Source of the DNA: Symsagittifera roscoffensis | Lineage: Eukaryota; Xenacoelomorpha; Acoela; Convolutidae | Direction: 5' to 3' | DNA length: 64,000 nt | Assembly: GCF_963678635.1 (NCBI RefSeq) | Contig: NC_087062.1 | Location: 89,317,845-89,381,844 of the forward strand | Shown here: positions 48,681 through 61,982 of the stretch, piece by piece | Numbering within the stretch: the stretch's first letter is position 1 | How the letters are laid out: the number at the start of each line of letters is the position of its first letter | Notes under the pieces: generated by a model | What the model saw: only the letters and a program-made list of their open reading frames with translations | Database searches by the model: none | What the model was told of the DNA's origin: nothing | Position numbers and translations under genes: made by a program

Positions 48681-51600
48681 AAGGGGCGAGGCGTATGATC
48701 CCACACAAAGCTCACGCATGCAGAAAAGAAGTAGTAACATTAGTGGAGTATGACATGATATAACCATTCAGTTCACCGTGGCCCTGCGGGATAAAAACAG
48801 CCAAAATGAAGGGTTTTCAATTGATATTCTGATGAGCATTCAAATATCTGAGCTCCATCGCGGTGAAGCATGCCTATCCAATCCCTTGAATAGACGAAGG
48901 CGTAATATAGCCTAATATCAAATTTAGGGTTTGCAATAATTTTTACCACACTAGATTTAAGTTCATCAGCGTGTTGTAACTACCAGTGAGGAAGCAAGAC
49001 AGAGAAAAGACAAGTTTTGCTTGCGAGCTAATATTCTTCCTGTGGAAACGTATATCTTTTTTTTGCAAAGCGACAGCAACATTCCAGAGATTGATGTCAC
49101 AAGCCTTCAAGGTGGTGACAAAGAAAGATATGCCAACTTGCTTGAGTGCTATGTAGACGACCAGGTTAGTGCCATAACAGGGCTTCACGTTCAAATAGTA
49201 CAACTGTATGGATAAAAAGAGCAGGTCTGAAATGCAAACTGTTGAAACGGGAGATCTTGAAAAACTCGAAAAAATACCTCAGGGTAATGGTCGATAAACA
49301 AGGAAAAAGACCGAATCCGGATCTAGTGAAGTCGGTCTTGACTTCGAAAGTACCTTCGACGGAATGCCAGGTACAAGGGTTCTCGGGTTTGCGATCTTTA
49401 GCAGAGAACTTTTCTAAAGATATGCTGACAAAGTGGCACAAGGGCAAAATTTTCACACGGGACATAAAAGCTGATAGAGCATGCGAAGCGCGGGTCCTGG
49501 GTATGCCGACATCAAAATGCTTGTATGTCTTAGACATAGATACCTCTGTAGATGGTTTATAAGGCATATTGTATCAAGAGCAGGAATAGAATGGAAAGAC
49601 GGTATTAAGACCGATAGCCTCTGGCAGTAAAGTCGAGATGAACTAAAGAGCCTCGAAAAGCGGAGATGTTTGCCGTGAACACATTTGTGACCGAAAATAC
49701 AGAGCATACTTTGGGAGCGCGCCGTTCAACTTTCGTGTGGATATCAGGTCATTGCCATGAATAAAGAGACATTCAATTGATCTGAGCCACATTGGCAGAT
49801 GGATTGACATCTAATTGAATATAACATAAAAATAGAACACCACACAAGAGACAAGCATCCAAAGAACGTAATTTTACGAATATCAATAGAAAAGGGAAAC
49901 AGACAGACCTGAGATAAAAGAAGGACTCTTTTTCATCTACCAGAAAAAAACGACAGTAAAATAACGACATTAAAACTAGCGATTTGGTGGCTAGTAAAGT
50001 CAGGCAACCAAATAGCAGGCCATCCGGAGCTACCAACACCGGATACACTGACTAAGATCCTTACAAGACTTGTACTAGGGAAGAGATCGAAAACAAAGAT
50101 GACACTGTGGAGGCAGTTAACACAAAAGCAGGCAAAAAATTGATAAACCTTGCGCAAAAACACGACAAGTCCGATCTGACTAAGCACATCGAGTGCAAAA
50201 TTTTGACTAAAATAATAAAAACAAAAGCGGGATAAAAGAATGCGAAGAGATCCCAATAGATTTCAATGATCTATTAAAAGAGACCAGTTATCAATGAATT
50301 CAAGAGCACAGGTTGAGTGAAATTCCATCAAACAACAGGTGAAAGTCTGTATTGAATGAGAATCAAATGCACAAAAAAATTTTATCCCAGGAGGATTTAA
50401 ATACAGACGCGGAGAATCCCTCAACAGTTGACGAAAACGATGAACAGAAAATTTATGATCTTGAAGTGAAAGCAAAGCTTCGAGGTCAAGATCGAGAACT
50501 AGAGACTGACCCGGCATCTGGGATCTATGACAAAACGAGTGACTGAAGCAGTGATGAAGCAGAACGAGAACTAATGGCAGTATCCAGAAATCACTTTGAG
50601 GAGTTATCTTGCAACAGCAATGCTAGGACCAACCTAGAGTCCGATTGTCGAAGCAGAATCTTGACGCGAATCGTCCGGGTAAAGACGAAAGAAGAAACGC
50701 ATTATCCAGAGATCTTTTCGTCAAAGTATGAAAGTCAAGAAGAAAGACATAAAGGCGAGAAACAGGCTGTCAGTTTTCCTGAGAGCACATAAAATTCACA
50801 AAATGACCAGCATCCTATCTAGATGGATCAAGACGAGGTAAAAAATAAGTAGATCTGTAAGAAGACATTTACAAGACCCTGACTTAGTTCTGTAAGGAAC
50901 GGAAAGAAGTACTTCATCACACATCGGATGAACTGGTCACATGTTAAAGTAAAGAAAAAAAAATTCACACCTTCTATACCAGAATTGCTACCTCAACTAT
51001 ACCAGACTGAAGTCAACGGTGGATGAATAAAAAATCAACTCAGATTATATTCCTCCACCGTTCTGACTGGCCAGGGATCTTTTACAAGAGAAAAGCCTTA
51101 ATAAGATTAAAAACCTCAAAGAATCAGAATGTCAACGTTTTTTTACAAAAAAACAATGAGAAACACTTGTTAGGGACTTGACTGAGGAGCTCATAAGGAA
51201 ATCTTAAATGGATTAGGTACACTCAACAACGTATCACCCGCAAACCAATGGTCATTTGTAAACATGTTAAGCGTTCATTGCTCAATGTACATGACAGACT
51301 GGGATAAGTATCTGCCGCAACTAGAGGGCACCTACAAGAAGACTAGTTCATACCAAAGGATATGGAACGCTTAGTAATTTTTTTTTGGTGGACCCGTCAT
51401 GTGTGATCAAAAAACAAGAACACCAGAGAGAAGAATGATGGAGCGAGACCTCGGGTCTGACTGAAAATGATAAGATATAGGTGGCATCAGAATAAGACTT
51501 CTACGTAGAAGGAGACTGGAATGAACCTGAACGCAGTGAGATACCGAAAAAAAATAGAACTTGTTATACCATTGACAATGAATAATAAGAGTCGAAGAAA

Positions 51601-52165
51601 AAAAGACCAACATGACCTGTAACAGATAGAGCCATAAATTTCCTGATAGACAAGATAAAACACGACGAATTGAAAGAAGAAGTAGTGGGCATTGGGGTTA
51701 CAGAAACACACTCACGACCGGCAAATCATCAAAAACGATGACTCTTACTGGCACATGATAATAGTATGCCGTAGTCTGAAGTTGAACTGGAACACGTTGA
51801 ACTTGATAAAAAGGAGAAGTACTAGAGTGAATACATGAAGCCGAAGAAGAGAAAAGAACAATGAATCACGTTGCGGAAAGTGGAATCGTCAGCAGAAAAT
51901 TTTATAACACTAGTTCGGGCAGGATAGGGAAAGACCAACCACTAAGAGTACAACCCAGCAACTACCGACACGGGAACAACGACGAGTTTTTGGTCAAGTA
52001 AGGGGGTTAGAGCTAAGCAGACCAAAAAAAAACAGAAAGCAAGCTTAGAGAGACAAGAGAGTTGCTCAGGCTGGAACCAGAGCCAGAAAAAGAAGAGCCA
52101 ATTATAGGAGGATTCTTCTAAACAAAATAATTTTTCTGAGTAAACAATCATAACAGACAGTGACC
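48681..52165 (+). pseudogene. Ty3/gypsy pol relic, tandem copy B
   Basis: Near-duplicate of 45238-48669 in direct tandem, offset 3.44-3.48 kb. It repeats the same landmarks: VKHAYPIP-IDE (48864), FSGLRSLAENFS (49380-49415), YVLDIDTSVDG (about 49520) and the TYHPQTN/DWDKYLPQL integrase end (about 51230-51330). Several lesions are common to both copies, including the TGA after YPIP and the TAG in GTAATATAGCCT. Differences are scattered substitutions and small indels. Confidence 0.8.
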
Positions 52166-53185
52166 TGATCTTCTCTAACAAGACGAGTGCAATCTGCATA
52201 ACCGAACACGAGATTTAAGACGAGACTAGAGGCAGACTTCAAATGAGAATATCAAAAAAATGAGTTCATGTTCAAGCAAAGATCGGGACAGGCGGAATTC
52301 CGTCAAACATTATCGCAGACCCCCGGCATAGCTTCTGCTTTCTGATAACGAAAACCAGCGACAAGAATCTGAGAGACTTCCTTCGAGTTGTGATATCCTG
52401 TTTACGATAAATTTACGTCAAAAGTAAAAATCCACAGAAACACCAGTACTCCTCCATAAGAAATGATACTTGAGCATCGCTTGTAATAGGCATTAGGGCA
52501 ACAAGTTCAATAGCTCAAAATATAAGACCTCGTCTTGAGCTTGACATCAGAAAGAATAATCCCGGTAACAACACTGCACAAAATGTTTGGCTAATTAGAC
52601 TGGTCAAGATAACAGTACAAGCTGATAGGATAGGATAGCAGTACCCGAGTTTTAAAACTGGGAATATGAGAAAACTTTATCAAAAACGCTTAGGCAATGT
52701 TTTAAATGTATGTTCATGACCAGTAAAAGGTAGTTTTTGTGTGAAGTTTTATTAGCTTGTTATGTCATTATGGTTTATGTTATGTGAATGCTGGATTAGT
52801 AACACATGATGGAAAATGCTTTTGCCTTGATACATGAGATAACTAGTTTCTTGCAACCAACGATAGTCATGACCTTATGATGCATGTTAACAAAACTTCA
52901 AAAAAAAGTAGAGCTGAATAGTTTTTTTATATCCTAAGAGATTCTACCCTCAAGATGACTGAAACTATCTTCACCTGTTTTTTTTTTTATAAACTCACCC
53001 TCACTTTTGAAGAGTGCGTACGTTAGAGTAGAAAACGGTGGATCTAGAAGAAAACACTCGATTCAAAATGTTCAATACTTTTCAGGTGGATTCGAAAACA
53101 TTGAAACCCGAAAGAACCAAAGCACCGGAATTGGAACGAGCATTAGAAGCAAAACGGACCATTGATGATAAATTTCAACGAGCCT

Positions 53186-53385
53186 TCATGACAACCTGTC
53201 CAGAGCACTTCTTGATAACTTGTCCAGAGAACTTCCTGATAACATGTCTGGATCACTTCCTGATTACCTGTCTAGAGTACTTCTAGGACATTATGATGGA
53301 GTATTTCTTGATCTTTAGGCTAAAGTATTTCTTGATCGTTAGGCTAGAGTGTTGCTTGATAATCAGGCAGGAGTTTTTCTTAAGC
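53186..53385 (+). repeat. Degenerate minisatellite, 27-30 bp units
   Basis: Units of the form CACTTCCTGATAACCTGTC-AGAG repeat about seven times, decaying to the right (TATTTCTTGATC-TTAGGCTA). In one frame the first units encode repeats of about 10 residues (ITCPENFL, ITCLDHFL). The periodicity is that of DNA slippage. Confidence 0.7.
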
Positions 53386-55447
53386 CATACGATCACGTGT
53401 GGAAATCAGTTCGTAGATTCATCAAGAAACCAGTCCTGGACGAATTAAACAGGCGACTCAGAGATGATGACTACACGCAAATGAACCAAAGAACTGCAGT
53501 ATTTCTGAAGGCAAAATCTTAAGCAACTCCCACACAGAGGGAAGCGAGTCAGCGGTAGAATAGAAGTGGTCTTGATTTCGGGATATAAAAGCAAAGGAAT
53601 ATCTAATCGTGAAAATTCACGATGGCCAGCACTGAATCCCGATGCTGGCTTGCGTGGTCACGATCTTGTTCTTAACCCAGGACTGATTAACACGACAGAA
53701 TGTGGAGTAGGGGATTTTCCTCTTCTCGACGAGCACCCTTTCAAGTCTGGACCCTCATCAGCAGTTAAAATTTCCTCAGTGACAGAGATTAGGGCGCAAC
53801 ATGCTGAAGGTGAGTTTTTATCTGATAAATTCGGACTGAAGAGGGAGCTAAAAAAAAACCTTTGCATCGAACGAGACCGGATACGTGATGCAACGCGAGT
53901 AAGATCGAGAAGAGCGAGAACAAATCCGCAGCCAGCGGGAACAAGTTCAAGGTTTGTCTGACCAAACCAGGACACAACTGGGTCGACTGCGAGCGGAACC
54001 AGCAGGGCAAAATGAACCAAGGTTTAGCCAAGAGTCGAGAAAGGACGCCAAGGAACAACTATATCGATGAGGGATTTACTGAAGAGTATGGCAAAACCAG
54101 CTGCACTCCCCTTCGTGTCATTGCCCGTCCTAAACTCCGGAGGCAGCGAAGGGAGCGGTGCGAGAGACATCCGGATGACGACGCCGTCAGAAACGAGTCA
54201 GTTTCTCCCGAGCAGGTTTCTCCTAAAACGGTCCCTTCCACATGAAAAGCCTTCCGCTAGCGAATTACAATAAAAACACTCGAGGCAACTATAAACAGCG
54301 TATTTTCAACAACTCTGGACTCCAGGGCAAACAATTTAAGATGTGAACTCTTCATGGTAGATTACATGATCAGGCCCAAAAAACCCGAGGGTAATGTGCA
54401 TCTGATAATCGGACACAGTCTGGTCAGTACCGTTTTTTTAAGTGATGAACCATTGGCAATCTGGCATCTTGGGTCTCTCTGGAGCCGCTATGCGCCAAAT
54501 GCTAGCCGCGCTCAACAAGCGAAAAGAAAGATCCCCACCGTAGCCATGATGGACTCGCCGAACGACATATCAAGAGGCGAACCCCGGAGGATGAAGAGAT
54601 TGGTGGACAAATTCTAGTGCCTAAAAGTAAAGGCTCAAGATAAAAATGATCCTGATATCTTGAACATTTGTACAGTACCATTCAACAATCTTTTAGACCC
54701 GAACAGAATCGGGACCACCAAGGCCTTCATTCACCTTAGTGACATCATTCGTAGACTGCACTCAAACAGTATTTCTCTTGAAGTGGCTAGATTTGGCAGC
54801 GGAAAATGTTATCTCGCTACCTCCAAATGCGTCCGGAGACGATACACAATTGGATCTACAACCTCGAGAGGACTGGCTGAACTTCGTCTTTCAGCAGCAC
54901 ATGGACGAACTAGAAAGAAACTAGATACAGAGTGGGCGTTTTCCTTTAGAATCTTCTCTGGACTCTCGTATCGTTACGCTTAGAATAGTTGGTTGCGGGC
55001 TTCTAGGGAGCAGGAAATCTAGAGATAGCACAAGCAGCAGCCTTACCCGTCAAGCCTCATCTACCAATCGTGATACGAGAGCAATTAGATCCCCCACACC
55101 TCGAAGTGCAGTGACTGAGAAAACTGTACTCGAGACGACACAACGCGAGAGAAGAGAGGCCATTGAGCCAACCTATCTGGAGCAATTAGGCAAGTTAACC
55201 CTCGAAAAACTGTCATTCGGCCGAGAAATGGTAGAGACATTGCAAATGGTCAAACTGAGTTACGCCGACCTGAACGGTTATTATTGCGTCAACAGGCTGA
55301 AAGCTCATGAATCACCTGATTCTCGAGCCACAACTCTAGAGGTCACAGAGTTGTCAAGGCTTCTAGGAAAGACGACCTGGGGACCTGTTAAAAAGAGGCC
55401 AGCATCTACAGCTTGAATCCGATAATAAAGCCCACCAGACACTGCCT

Positions 55448-55486
55448 GTTGGTTCGCTGCCTGTTGATAAGAGGCAGCGAACCAAC
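55448..55486. repeat. Perfect 15-bp hairpin
   Basis: GTTGGTTCGCTGCCT and its exact reverse complement are separated by the 9-nt loop GTTGATAAG. A phrase CATCTA-AGCTTGAATCC occurs on both sides (about 55402 and 55487), so the hairpin sits inside a short direct duplication. Confidence 0.75.
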
Positions 55487-58400
55487 ATCTAGAGCTTGAA
55501 TCCAATAAGAGAGACCCAGAGCCCTCAAAAACCATGGAAATAGCACACTCGATCTACGCTGGCCTGAGTTTCTCGATATGCAGAAGATGCAAGAGTCTTG
55601 ATATTCGATATGCAGAAGATTTTGGTGTCTCAAAAGTCGCTAAGATGTTTGTTCTCTATGACCGTCAGGATCCGAGTCCTCCCACAGTGATATCAGTGGG
55701 CGCTCGGATGTCCTGGGAACTTGCTCGAGATTGTTTTAGCCGGAGGTATGCTCACTGTGTAGTGAACCTAAGCCAAATGTTGACCTTTACGGTCGCGATC
55801 AAATCGGAAGCTACTTGTGAGCTCGAATTTTTGCTGTTCGCTGGTATGAAGGACCATCCACACTCAACGGAACTACTGGAAATCTTGAGATCGAAAAGGT
55901 GTGAGAAGCCATTCAGACACTACTTAATTTGGTGGAAGAAGTGCAAGAGCTGGCGTATAAGCTGCAATTCGTATATGATAAGTTGGCACTAAAAGCCGAA
56001 GGCAACGGAGAGACGATGCTGATTGCGTCTCCTAGTAGAAATCTAGAACTAAAAAAAAGACATCCCTCTGGCTGTTCGAAATCAGCACTGGCTGCCTGTT
56101 GACCAGATATTTCTCATGCAGTAAAAAGGTTTCCGTCCTTTGTGGATATCTTGATGGTGATCGACGAAGTCTTGTGTCTCGAGATCTCAAAGCTAGCGAG
56201 TCATAAATATATAAACATGTTGAACTTCAAGCAGTGAACGCTCCGCTCAGCGAACATGTGATTACGATCGCAAATTCCACCAGTGAGGAAAACTGACTGA
56301 TCATGGATCGCCTGAATGCGGTGAGTTCAGGACAATATTTAGAAGCGATGACATATCGGCACCCCGCAACACATTTTAATGACCATTCCTGACTACACGG
56401 CTAGAAAAAGTAGAGAGAAGGTGAAAGAGGACGCCCCTCCCCTGATAACGCAAACATTGGACTTCCTGAAAAAGAAATATGGAACGGCAGACGCAAGCCA
56501 GAAAAAGTGGGATTGTTTTTGACCAAGGCTAAGGAGACTACTGTAGCTGGAATCCAGAATGATCATGCAGAAGGCGAATTTAGAACGAAGATTCTTCCTG
56601 AGGTACTAGAATACTTGAGTCGTTAATGGATAATGGACTATCCTGACACGCTCTTGTGAGGTGTTAGAGTTATGCTGGAGAATTTGTAAAACACACACTG
56701 AAAATACCGATTAACTTCTTGTTGTCAATATATCTAGATTTTCAGATAATGTTGTTCGCAATGGGCCCTGCATTTCTAGTCCGACAGGGGATTTGAGCTC
56801 GCGAGAAAAGATGGATACTAAGCTGAAATTACCGATTACATGTGTTGTAATCTCACACATGTGTTGACTCATGGTAATCTGGGAGTGTTTCACATGCTAT
56901 TGAAGTACGTGGACCCCATACCGAGCGCCGGCAAACATGCCAGGATACTCCATTATGTGCGCTGTTTGTTCTGATCCAACATCTCTTGATGAAAAACCGA
57001 TAGCTCACTGGTAAAGTCCATCCTCCAAAGACGAAATTGAACTCGAAACTACCAACGGTGGAATGCCTTTGCTCAAGTACCTGTGATTGGCAATGCGCTC
57101 AGATTTCCTAAGTATGGAGCTAGGCCGTGGAGAGGGTCTGTCTATGGTCTCGCCGTACCTTTGTGTCCCAGATTAGTTACTTTCTGCCTATAGACTTTCG
57201 GTGTTACACATCAGTCTCATTGCATCTTGGACGGCACCAGCTTGAATTTGTGCGCACACAGTTTCTTGAGAGAGCACGTGGGCAACGATGTGCTGTTTGG
57301 AAAAATCCAGTGTCCGAACATGACTGAGCCAAATTTCCGGAATCAACTTATGTCGAGGATGGGAGGACACAGAAAGGGACCGGTGGAAGTACATGCCGAA
57401 CTCTGAAAACTTCTGCCATTAGACAAAAAACTGAAACAAGTCTTGGAAATCCCGGTCCATTTGACTTGAGTGTTGACGTCATTCCGGATGTTTAGCAGAG
57501 CATCGGGGCGAAAAAAAGCCGACCAGCCCAGAAAAACACAAAAAAGGCCAATATTGATGAGAACAAGCTATTTTTCAAGAAAAAGCTCTACAGTAGAACG
57601 TCTCGGGAAAAAATGAAATTCCTCAGAAGCCCATCATGAATGTACAAGCCGGATTAATTTTTTTCACGTATGAGGTGTCGACATTGCTGAAGTTCTGAAC
57701 AAAGGAGACATCGTAGAATAATGTTCTTGAAAAAGAAGCTCTTCGTTGGGCTTGAGTCTAGAAGACGAATCAAAAGTTACATGCCTTCCGAGGTCTGCAA
57801 AAACGGTTGGAGTGCGACTTGGAATGAGAGAGAACGTCACGCATACAAATCTGGTTGTAGTCTGAAAGTTAGCTGCACCGTCCTGGTGTCTGCACCCATA
57901 AGTTGACCTGAACAGCAAGTGTACAGAAAAATTAATATTCTTGCATGAAATCTTGAGTAGCCTGAACATGGTACATAAGCTGATGAAGCCTCACCACAGG
58001 ATTTAAACAAAAATTCAAAAATTTTGGGAGGATCAAAAAAGAGTAAGCTAGAGTTAGGTTAATGTTTAGTTATGAAAGCTGATGACGGCGCCAATCGATA
58101 TATTCGTTAACTTTTTGAAGAATCCAATCAAAGCAGCATGAAAAGTTAGCACGTGATTTACTGCCATAACCGAGAAAGATTAGAAAAATGTGCAGACCCT
58201 GGCGGTTTGCTAAGAGGAAACAACAGTGAATTTGGCCTCTTCCTTGGAATTTTTCCTGAGATTATGTAGTCTAAAACCTCTAAAATTTTTGGAATTGAAA
58301 CACCATCTGGTCACTGCCGTGAGTGTTAAATCTCGGCCAGGCGTGTTACAGATGAACCTGAAGCACATCAAAAGCTTGCTGAAAGTGGGACTACAGGTAG

Positions 58401-60832
58401 AAGCTGCCTTCCAAGTGAGTGAGGGTTTTAGTCTGCCAGTCAATGCAAAATCTTCCGTCGGCTCGGTCCTGGCAACTTACTGCGATGGTTTCTACGCTGT
58501 AAATATGACAATGGTGGAGTCTGGTAGTCAGAAAATTTTGATTGATACAGCATTCTAGGTCAGGAAGTGTATACGTTTGGCGAGTATGTCTCGGCACTTA
58601 CACGGTCTCTTGAGAAAATTGCATGGAGCTATGCCCAGGAAAAACAAAGAGCTGAGCGAGAATGGGAATTGAGTTCTGTAGCTACGAGACGGAGAATTCC
58701 AGCAATTTCGAGAGACAAGTGACAGTGGTAAATAACGAAACTCAATTCAGTGATAGATGAATTCGACCCCGTTCTCGCGAAAAAAGAAGAAACAAAAAGA
58801 GCTTGAGCCGTTAGTAGAAACCTCAAGAGATGAATACTAGAAGCATCAGCATGACTCATGATGACTATTTTTGTCAATGTGCAACGCAGACATTCTGTTA
58901 TCTTGAAAAGAGTAACTTGAGCCTGATCTAAGACGTAGAAGAGATTAAGTCGATGGGATAACCGGATTATCATGGAAAAGTTATCATATTCATGGTAAGC
59001 TCTATGCTAGCGTTGAGTTGGATTGAGAAAACGTTCTTGATGTATCGAGAAATTAAGGCATCCACGGTATAGTACATCAAAGCGACAGACTATTCTGAAC
59101 CTTTTCGATACTGCCAGTAAAACATTCGCCATACCGACAGAAGTGAAGCGCATCCGGAGCACGATCTGATTCTTCCCTTGGTTCGGAGCCAGGCTGACGT
59201 CCTAGTTGTACGCTCTCGCTAAAAGTCTTGTAATAACCACACAAAAGAATGCTATGCCTAGCCAAAATGGGATCTGGAGCGTTGAAATGGAACATGTTCA
59301 CACACAGACATGGAGCGAGAGCTGCCTGTGAAATAGTAGAAATTGTATCTAAAAATAATACAAAACCGCGTGAAAAATACTGGAAGATGATCTTGCCATC
59401 AAGGTGAGCTTGAGCTTGTGTACATTGTTTGTAGAAACTGGGAATCTTAGAAACTGGGAATCCAGAGTGAACAAGCTACTCAATCACGTGAAATGATTGC
59501 GAGAACAGAAAGAGTGGATTAAAGCTTAAAAGACTCCTTAGTCGCTGCCAAAAAATTTAAGAAGAATTGATCACTTTTGACCTTTCTAGAGCATGGTTGG
59601 CGACGGTAGCCCACCAGAGCTAGGCTTGAGCTTACTTGAATGTGATACTAGATAGCAATATCTGGTGCCAAATTAGGCTGTAATTTTAAACAAAACTGGC
59701 TGTACTATATCGTTAATAATTTTTTGTATTCTATTATAGGTTAAGACCTGCATGACATTCCATAAATCTGATTGAAATGTTTGATTATAGGAGCCTGCGC
59801 TAACATTGTTTAGATTAGAACTGTTCATCAATAACCAATTTCCCGATTACTTGAAAAAAGAAAACTCAACAGACCTAAACAATAAGAGATCATGGGCAGG
59901 CAGGAAATTATTTTATGTTGCTGTTCAGCTTTAGATTGCAGACTCTAGATAGCTGATTTTAGAGTGGAGAGTGTGAGAAAACTAGATAAAATTCCATACT
60001 TGGTATCTAGCGTATATGACCTTTGGCACTGATTTCTTGTGCAATTTTGATTTCTTGATACAATTCTGATTTCTTGATACAAATCTTGATACTGACATGA
60101 TGACAACACCCAATGAGGACATCAATGCATATTCAGGAGAGTTTCTGACAGCCAGTCATTATGAAGGCAGCTTTCGTTTTAGAATTAAATGGCTTAAATT
60201 CGAATCAATCCAGCCATACCTGAAAATCAGAAGTCAAAAGCCTAACAGCCAAATTTACAATTGCGGGAAAATCGTGCTTAATTTTACGCCTTTCCAATTG
60301 CTCGTCGAAACTAGTATATCTAGTTATTTCACGCGAATAGAGTTGTCCGCTTACCAACAGAGAGCACGAATGTGATTTGGGTAAGCAATCCAGAAAAGCA
60401 AAATGTGTATATAATCTAGAGTACCACTTCACTGGGGAACCTTTACAAAGAAACGATCTTGAGGTTCAATTTAAAATTTGTTGCAAAATTTCGGCAACTT
60501 CTTGATTCTGTTAATTGATTTTTTTTGGTGTTGAGTGTTTTTTAGAGACCAGTTGTCATGTCTTGAACTACTGAGTTTAATTACCAGAGATAGTGTTAGG
60601 TGATTTTATTGGTCGAACGATTGGACTAATCGTAAAAGCTGAAGGATTCGGAAATTCCTAAATTTTAAAAATTCGATTTGATGACGTAACAATTCTAGGA
60701 AACGTCAAAAGCGGACATTTTACAGAAAAAACTGAAATGAAACACAACAACATTAGTTGCGATAGCGTTAACGACGAGAATTGTGATTGGAAAACAACAA
60801 CAAATTGCACAAGTAGCAGAGACCGCTCCGAG

Positions 60833-60864
60833 TTGCAACTATTGTGTCGCTACAATAGTTGCAA
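60833..60864. repeat. Perfect 13-bp hairpin
   Basis: TTGCAACTATTGT, loop GTCGCT, then ACAATAGTTGCAA. It is the first of several strong inverted repeats between 60.8 and 62.3 kb. Confidence 0.75.
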
Positions 60865-61486
60865 GGCCGTTGCGAACAACGATGAAAGGTGAAAGCCTTA
60901 CGGAAGGAAGATAAGAGCCTTATTTCCCCGGATTCAGCAATCCGGATGGGTCTCGGGACTGGAACTTATATTAACTCATATAAACTTTTAGCTTCCCTGT
61001 TATATCCTGAGTTGAATTTAATTAACATCTGAATTCATTTTGCTAGGATCAGAAACTAGGAGTTGGGGGAAAGGGTTGATCCATCTTCGATGGAGATGAT
61101 GATTTTTATGTACTGAACAAAAACAATAATAATTCAAAAGATAGTAGTAGCCCTGTTTTTAGGAGTGACCTCGTGGTCTGGGGATACTGAGACCCAGCCA
61201 TGAGCTCATTATTTCTGCATGTAATCTAGTTAACTTGAGTGTTCTGACCGAAGCCGAAAGCAGTAACGTTTTTGTCGACCCGATGTTAGAAAGACCACCG
61301 AAAGTACAGGCTTGGTAGAGACGGTGAAAAGCATGTAGAGCTCTGTTTAGACGTTGGCCAGTCGTCTTAGAACCTAGCTTTATTTTCCGTCGATATGTAT
61401 CTTCCGGGCGAATGTTCCATACTTTTTTTTTATGTTGCTCCTGGGTGTTATTCTTTTTTAACATCATGACCGGTAGAACCGTTAAC

Positions 61487-61587
61487 GAGCACTCCGCGCC
61501 GAGCGGATGCTCACATTAACGCCCTTAATAGGCCAAAACCGCCGAGGCGGAAGGGTAATTCGGAACGCGGAAGCCCTCCGGATTACC
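61487..61587. repeat. Two further hairpins in a GC-rich patch
   Basis: 61487-61512 folds as GAGCA-TCCGC / GCGGA-GCTC around GCCGA. 61554-61587 folds as GGTAAT-CGGA / TCCG-ATTACC. No tRNA-like cloverleaf or promoter boxes were recognised. Confidence 0.5.
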
Positions 61588-61982
61588 GTGAATAGCTTTT
61601 TAACCTAGTTCAGACCGAAAATTCACGATCCGGGAAAGGTGGGGGGATTCGCGATCCCGTCATCTCCTGAGTGGTCCGTGACCAAAAACACTTAAACATA
61701 TATACAAAACCAAACAAAAAGTAGTATAGTACCCAAGAAAAACAAAAACATAAAAAACTAACTGAAAGCACCAAAAACAGTAAAAAAAAAGTAAAAAATC
61801 AGTAGAAATCATCCCCCCAGACAAGATGTGATCCGACCCCCCCCCCCGTTTGTTGTTGATAGATATATTGTTGTTACAGGCATTTATATCAGTCAGGATC
61901 GTTACGATCAATTTTGTAGCCCGCTTGTGAGGCTTGTACTGTAGGGTTATTTGAGCATTTAAGCACGTTAATGATAAATTGC

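Larger units (their letters stand above)
52166..60830. other. Degenerate, probably retroelement-derived DNA, no intact gene
   Basis: 8.7 kb with only short ORFs (up to 152 codons at 55534-55992) and no recognisable family. A frame near 56425-56510 reads LITQTLDFLKKKYGTADASQ, which has the flavour of a gag capsid segment, so a second dead retroelement may lie here. ORFs at 53566-53961, 54354-54617, 54660-54983 and 55111-55416 follow one another on the plus strand and could be pieces of one decayed polyprotein. None can be named. Confidence 0.3.

Noticed and set aside
53566..53961. 131-codon ORF in degenerate DNA
   Set aside because: No recognisable domain; minus-strand frames are equally open, so coding is not supported.
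60900..61600. Possible tRNA or small structured RNA gene
   Set aside because: Hairpins are present, but no cloverleaf, A/B boxes or conserved T-loop could be found.
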